Notes under the pieces: model-generated | Databases searched by the model: none | Seen by the model: the letters and a program-made list of their open reading frames with translations, nothing else | Told to the model about the DNA's origin: nothing | Translations under genes and position numbers: made by a program | Shown: positions 43,689 through 48,603 of the stretch, piece by piece | How the letters are laid out: every line of letters starts with the position of its first letter | Numbering within the stretch: the first letter of the stretch is position 1 | Source: Perkinsus olseni | Lineage: Eukaryota; Perkinsozoa; Perkinsida | Reading direction: 5' to 3' | DNA length: 48,603 nucleotides | NCBI GenBank assembly: GCA_013115125.1 | Contig: JABANN010000236.1 | Location: 1-48,603, forward strand

Positions 43689-45185
43689 TCATGAAATCGC
43701 GGCTCGTTGAGAGGACCTAGACGCATCCGAGATTTGATACGAGTATGGCAGCCGAAGAATTAATAATACCACAGCTGAGGTTATGACTCCGATGATCCAG
43801 AAACTGGCTTCACTGATCGGCCCGCGCATCGTAGGATAGCAAAACGGATGATAGAGAACATGTAAGCCGCAAACGACTTGTGCGAAACAATTATATGCAC
43901 CAAAGGTAATGGCAAAAGTGATACCAAGATACCATCTGCCCATCTTCTTAAAGATCCAACTGATCGCCAGTTTATGTCCAACAAGAAGCATCAGAGGAGT
44001 CCGGAAGGACATCATCAGGATTGGTATAGTTGAGAGACGCAGATACCAAAACGCCGCTAGAGCGATGCTGGGAAGGGGCTCCGGAGCTTCATCTGGATCA
44101 TACAATTTTACAGTAGGCGTCGACTCTCCTCGGATTATGGCAGAAAGGGAGAACGTTCTTGCCACAAAAAAAGGGATATGAGGAGCCAACATAAGTCGGA
44201 GCAATGCCCTCGAGAACAGCCAAGTAGGGACATGCTTATTCTTCCCTTGACCTAGACAGAGGCCCTTCACGACCGCTTCGAACTCGGCTTCCGATCCGCA
44301 CATATCAGTTATCAGCTTTTTGAGCCTGGAGTAGTCCGCCGTAGAGGAGCACTTGGCCTTGCGAACCCGGAAACACTTGACGCTAGAACAGAAGCTCTGC
44401 CACTCTTCATTACACGCGAAGGCTCCGTGGCCTATGAACAGACTTGTTGCCAATCCCAAAACACATCCAATATGGTGCAGGTTCGTCGACGAAATATATT
44501 CTTCCGCAAGATCCAGGATGAGGATACTCATAAACTGCGTGAGCATCAATGTTACACAAAGTTTGAGATGGTCCAGATTGACGACGATGACATCTTCCTT
44601 ATCATGCGTCCGCAAGAAGACGGCCAACTCGTAAACACACCAGAGGCGATCGAGGTAATCAGGAGACCAGAGTATCAATAGCTTGTCTGATGCACAAAGA
44701 TATTCAGCAAGCCTGGATATTCCATAGGACTTGGCAGTGGGGTCCTTTTGTTGAATACAACACTTATCAAGAAATACTATGGTATTGCGATGATTGTACA
44801 ACGGGATGACAACTAGGCTGATTAGGAATGATACAAAACCAAGACACGATGCGATCAGTTCCTCTCGCCATCGGGATCGGGCGCTAAAGACAAACAGGTA
44901 AGATGCTGCGACGGAAGAGAAGACCATGATCTTGTAAGTAGCTGAAGTACTAGAACAGATGAAAATGGCCATCTGTTTCCAAAAGCCATCAGCGGACCAG
45001 GAATGACTTAGGAAGAAGTCGACAGAACTCACAGGTACCGAGGCATCGAATGAATCGTCACTATGACTCTCAGAGTCTCGTAGGAAGGATCGGTCCAACA
45101 TGATAGTAGATAGGGGGCAGCCTCGTAGAGGAGGTGGGGGGCCAGGCAACTTCTGGGAGTCCGACCGTATCCTAGTCGAGTCCAT
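43689..45185 (-). CDS. Polytopic membrane protein with TIR-like domain
   Basis: Single-exon gene of 498 codons from ATG at 45183-45185. A TIR-like fold is suggested by DFFLSHSW (residues 56-63, strand A), TIVFLDKCCIQQKD (135-148, strand B to BB loop), the small helix KSYGISRLAEYLCASDK, and LLILWSPDYLDRLWCVYELA (159-178), which has the Trp-Cys-x-x-Glu-Leu hallmark. Glu176 sits where the catalytic Glu of NAD-cleaving TIR domains lies. Unusually, two hydrophobic segments (about 86-102 and 112-130) interrupt the domain between strands A and B. More membrane segments follow (about 200-215, 228-246, four near 360-480). So it is a membrane protein with at least six segments whose cytosolic face may form the TIR-like unit. 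The function is unknown; signalling or NAD turnover is inference. Codon use and lack of introns contrast with most neighbours. Confidence 0.6.
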   Translation of the reverse strand: MDSTRIRSDSQKLPGPPPPLRGCPLSTIMLDRSFLRDSESHSDDSFDASVPVSSVDFFLSHSWSADGFWKQMAIFICSSTSATYKIMVFSSVAASYLFVFSARSRWREELIASCLGFVSFLISLVVIPLYNHRNTIVFLDKCCIQQKDPTAKSYGISRLAEYLCASDKLLILWSPDYLDRLWCVYELAVFLRTHDKEDVIVVNLDHLKLCVTLMLTQFMSILILDLAEEYISSTNLHHIGCVLGLATSLFIGHGAFACNEEWQSFCSSVKCFRVRKAKCSSTADYSRLKKLITDMCGSEAEFEAVVKGLCLGQGKNKHVPTWLFSRALLRLMLAPHIPFFVARTFSLSAIIRGESTPTVKLYDPDEAPEPLPSIALAAFWYLRLSTIPILMMSFRTPLMLLVGHKLAISWIFKKMGRWYLGITFAITFGAYNCFAQVVCGLHVLYHPFCYPTMRGPISEASFWIIGVITSAVVLLILRLPYSYQISDASRSSQRAAIS

Positions 45186-45980
45186 CGAGTTAAACAGACG
45201 AAAGGCAAGCCGTACGTGAACACCAGTGCTTCAAAGTATTGTTCGCGGGAGCGGGAAAAACCGACTAAAATTGAGTGGCAATTCGGGAGCATCAGCCTTG
45301 AACGGATGAGTGGCCATGACAAGCGCATTCCACTCCCTTGTGCAGCATATTCGCAAGCATTGGAAGAAATGAATTCCTCTCCATCTCCCAGGAGGCCCTT
45401 CCAACTGGCCGGAAGTGTCCCGTCCGGCTGAAAACGATCAACGGATCACATCAAGCCCTAGCGATGCGACCACTTGCACGCATACGCTGAAGCTCATAAA
45501 CCCTCCATTAGGTGCACTATAACTCGATAAACTGTGCATACGTGAGGTAGAGCTAGAGAGAGTGTGGCAAACACTTTCGCGTTTCACGAGGGTAAGTCCA
45601 CATGTCATTTGTACCGACAACCGGGATGATAAGAGGCGTGCACGCTCGCCCGCGTAACGCGGGCCGCTGGGCGAACCTGAGTCGGGTCGTACATGAGTTG
45701 GCGACGGGGAGAACAACTGTGCTGATCATCGGTCATGATGAATGGGAACGCAAGTCCACAGGAGTGTGGATATAAAGAATAATCTTAGTTTTGTATTACG
45801 TGCCATGTTCTACACTGCGACGGTTTCACCCTTAGGCGAGCGAGTCTATATACGGATCTTTGCAGTGAGAAATGGCGAGGACACTCCCGCCCCATTAAGT
45901 CCTTCTACTGGCTAGAAGGTAGAACAAGTGTGAGCAGCCAGAATGAAAGGGAAAAAAAAGAAAATGAGTCATGTCCTAAC
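45186..45980. other. Stretch between TIR-like gene and retroelement
   Basis: 795 bp with the 5' region of the TIR-like gene and the downstream flank of the retroelement, which may include its 3' terminal repeat. I could not identify a terminal repeat, because the other end of the element lies outside the window. Short frames at 45216-45431 and 45438-45716 have no recognisable content. Confidence 0.35.
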
Positions 45981-48603
45981 CTATGAAGACTGATGCAGAC
46001 ACTCGGAACCAATCAGAGAGCAATCGAAGAATTTGTCCTTGTACTCGTGGTAGACCTCAGATGTGACCTCAGTCCAGCAGTCGCACCTATCGCAGCATAT
46101 CCATAGTCCTGTGGATGTAGGCGTGATAGATCTCTGGACTTGCTTGGTAGCGGTGCCGTCTTCGCCCTGAGAGTCTGCCAGGAAATATCTCGTATGAGGA
46201 AAGCGGAGAGACTTAGTTGTAGGAATTAGCGTCCTGGCGTGCTCTGGGGTCCCACTGGTGGGATTAGCAGATTGAGTCGTAGTAGTCGTGGTCGTCGATC
46301 TTGAAAGCTCGAGGCCACGGAGACTGGCGAGTTGGGCATCGGTGAGGACAGCTGGCTTGAGGTTATGACAGTGCACGATACCCAGTGGGGCTCCACTGAG
46401 GGAGCGTAGCTTGACACATTGTTGGCTTTGGTCGGAGGGTCCATCACATATAACCGGGCCAGTCCAGCGTGGCGCTAACTTGGTAGGACTTGGGTTTCTA
46501 ATCCATACGGGAGAACCAGCAGGAAAGGGTGGCTCCAGGCGGCGGCGCTTACTTTTGGATGCCAACTTGATTTGGCTTTTCCTCATCGAAGACTTCAACT
46601 GCTTGTGGAAGACCTCCATGGCAGAGTTGAACTCGTTCCTTCGAGTCCTGACCAGGTGGTCGAAGGCTTGTCGAGAGATCTCCGGGAAGTTAAGGACGGG
46701 GTCCACGTGCTTATCGACAAAGAACTGAACGTCGTTGTTGGGCTTCTCGCCGGACGTGGCTGGTGGGAGGGCAGCTTGGTAGAGAAAGGTGAGGTCGTTG
46801 GGGGTGATGTCACAATCGTCGAGAGCAGCCGAGGAGTTGAGGATGAAGGCGGCTGGCTTAACCAAGTCGTGCCACTGAGTAGGGGGGTAACCACGAGACC
46901 GTTGGGACTGCTGGACCGCTCGGATGCTGGCAAAGAGCTCTTGGTGTATGCGCTCGCTATAGGCTCGGCGGTGAGCAGTGTGTGGAAAGCCGTGGTAGAC
47001 CTTGATGCCTAGGGAGTGGGCGTAGCTGGTTAGCTCCTCGCCGATGAAAGAGCGGTCACAGTCGGCCACCAGAAATTGTGGACTTCCGAAGGTCCAGATG
47101 TAATCAGCAACCAACTTCCGGGCCGAGACGGCGGACTTGTCGACAGAGAGAGCGAAGTAGTTGAACTTGCGAGCTGGATCGTGGAGGTGGAGGATGCACT
47201 TGAAGGGGCAGTGGCCGTGGTTAGGGTCCGACTGGACAGGCCCGAGCCAGTCGATGCTGAGTAGAGTGTTGGCGCCGAAGTTGTGGCTGAGCAAAGTGGT
47301 TTTAAAGTCGATGTTAGTGGGTCCGCCTCGAGACACTTGGCAGCCGACACAGTTTTTGTTCCAGGCCCTGACGTCCCTCTTGAGGTTGTGAAAGTAGAAC
47401 CGAGGCTCCATGTAGTCGATTAGGTACTTCGCCGGGCGATGGCAGAAGGAGCTATGAAGCTGTTCGATAACTTTGCGCCTGGCGTTGATGGGGACGAATA
47501 GGGGACCTTCTTCGCCGGCGAAACGACCTACAGCAAGGCGAATGACGCTCTTACCATTCTCGTTGTGGAGGCTATAGGTTGCCTTGATTTTGGCCTTTTG
47601 GTCATCAGTGTAGTCTGCGAGTTGATCAGCAAGCGCAGTCGAGGGGGCTGGCCTGTTCTTCAGGAGGAGGTGGTGGCAGACTCGGGAGAAGGAGTCTTCT
47701 TGCTGGGCGTGAACCACGAACGAGTAGAGATCGGCGGCGAGATCGTCAGACGCTGTAGGGGGGTTGTCGTTGGTGGGGACTGATGGCAGAGGCTCGGGGG
47801 ATATAGTGTGGATCGCGTCGTTGGCGAGGGCCTTTGTGGGGTTATCGACGAGGTCACGGAGCCACTGCTGCGCGTCAGTGGAAGTAACGGCCTGGGGAGC
47901 TTCCCCACGACTGAAACAATCCGCGGGGTTCAGCTTGCCTGGGCAGTGGGCGAAGTGGAGGTAGCCGTGACCGAACTGGCGGCCAAGTTGGTCCAGAATG
48001 TCGGCGACCTTAGAGCAATGGGAATATTCCCATGCACCGAGCTTCTGCTTGACGGGTCTCTCCTTGGGGGTTTCTGATTGGTCTGATGGTCCGAGTGTTC
48101 TCCTCAGTCTACGTAGGCGGCTGACTCGCTGGACGACGATTGATGAATCACAGAGAATATACACGTGTCTTCCATCAACATGGGGCAGGAACTGAAGGCG
48201 AGAAGTGAGGAGCGACAGCGCTGCTTCTAGAGCTATAGTTTCCTTCCTGACAATAGTGAAGTGCATCATATCGAGAGGAACGAGCTTACTGAGGCAACAA
48301 AGGGGGTTCTGGATGTCAAGGCCACATATATAGGCACCGATAGCAAATGCCGACGAATCAGAGTAAAGCACTATTGCACGATCTAGATCGACGTAGCGAG
48401 GGAGAGCATGGGAGGCACAATACTCATTGAATTTCGCGAGATGATCTAATACAGCTACAGCCCTCCAAATAAATTTGGAATATCGTGATTTTCTCGCCGC
48501 CAGCTCCAACTGGGACGAGTTGCGAAACGCAATTCATAGAGATACCTTCTAGGACCCTACCGAGTATAACCCCAAAGTTTCAGACCACAACTCTTAATGG
48601 GTG
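45981..48603 (-). mobile_element. LTR retroelement, RNase H-integrase part (Ty3/gypsy or BEL/Pao-like)
   Basis: Virus-like retroelement remnant read on the minus strand and cut by the window end. Parts in order from the right edge: RNase H, integrase zinc-binding domain, integrase core, and a basic tail that may be chromodomain-like. One open frame of about 840 codons (48509-45981) covers them, and no break is visible in this part, so the copy looks young or recently active. Reverse transcriptase, protease and capsid parts are outside the window, as are both terminal repeats as far as I can tell. Domain order fits Ty3/gypsy and BEL/Pao; a tree of the integrase would decide. Confidence 0.8.

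Overview
The window looks like nuclear DNA of a compact-genome protist, most likely an alveolate of the Perkinsus type. The sequence itself shows many short GT-AG introns (about 34-60 bp, often opening GTGAG or GTAGG), eukaryotic genes packed on both strands, tRNA genes inside introns, tandemly duplicated genes, a polytopic TIR-like membrane protein and an LTR retroelement. The genus is an inference from this overall look; no marker gene fixes it.

Layout. 1-2786 (minus) is a J-domain (Hsp40) gene whose 3' end runs off the window. It is divergent, across 108 bp, from a small TPR cochaperone-like gene (2895-3777, plus). 4038-11946 and 12091-18286 (plus) are two tandem, strongly diverged genes for the cohesin subunit SMC3. 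Each carries a tRNA gene in antisense orientation in an intron (Trp in copy 1, Leu in copy 2), and copy 1 has one 1.7 kb intron with a cluster of palindromes. After a poorly understood stretch with a possible minus-strand gene (18625-19378) come two tandem family GH36 alpha-galactosidase genes on the minus strand (20281-24552 and 24759-29441) that share near-identical patches, introns included. Next are the ESCRT-I subunit VPS28 (29815-30791, minus), a 20-bp tandem repeat, a possible small plus-strand gene, and a 1.6 kb stretch with no recognisable gene.

34193-37094 holds two tandem pepsin-like aspartic proteases, the second apparently decayed and followed directly by a strong double-stem hairpin. 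37439-43247 is a multi-exon gene for a secreted coiled-coil protein rich in N-glycosylation sequons. 43689-45185 (minus) is a single-exon polytopic membrane protein with a TIR-like domain. From 45981 to the end is the RNase H-integrase part of an LTR retroelement on the minus strand, cut by the window edge.

The genes do not form one pathway. The repeated theme is tandem duplication followed by divergence: SMC3, alpha-galactosidase and aspartic protease pairs, with local sequence homogenisation in the first two. The most interesting points are the two SMC3 paralogs (loss of the usual acetylated lysine pair, a changed ABC signature in copy 1, a near-identical first exon), the nested tRNA genes, the TIR-like membrane protein and the hairpin after the second protease.
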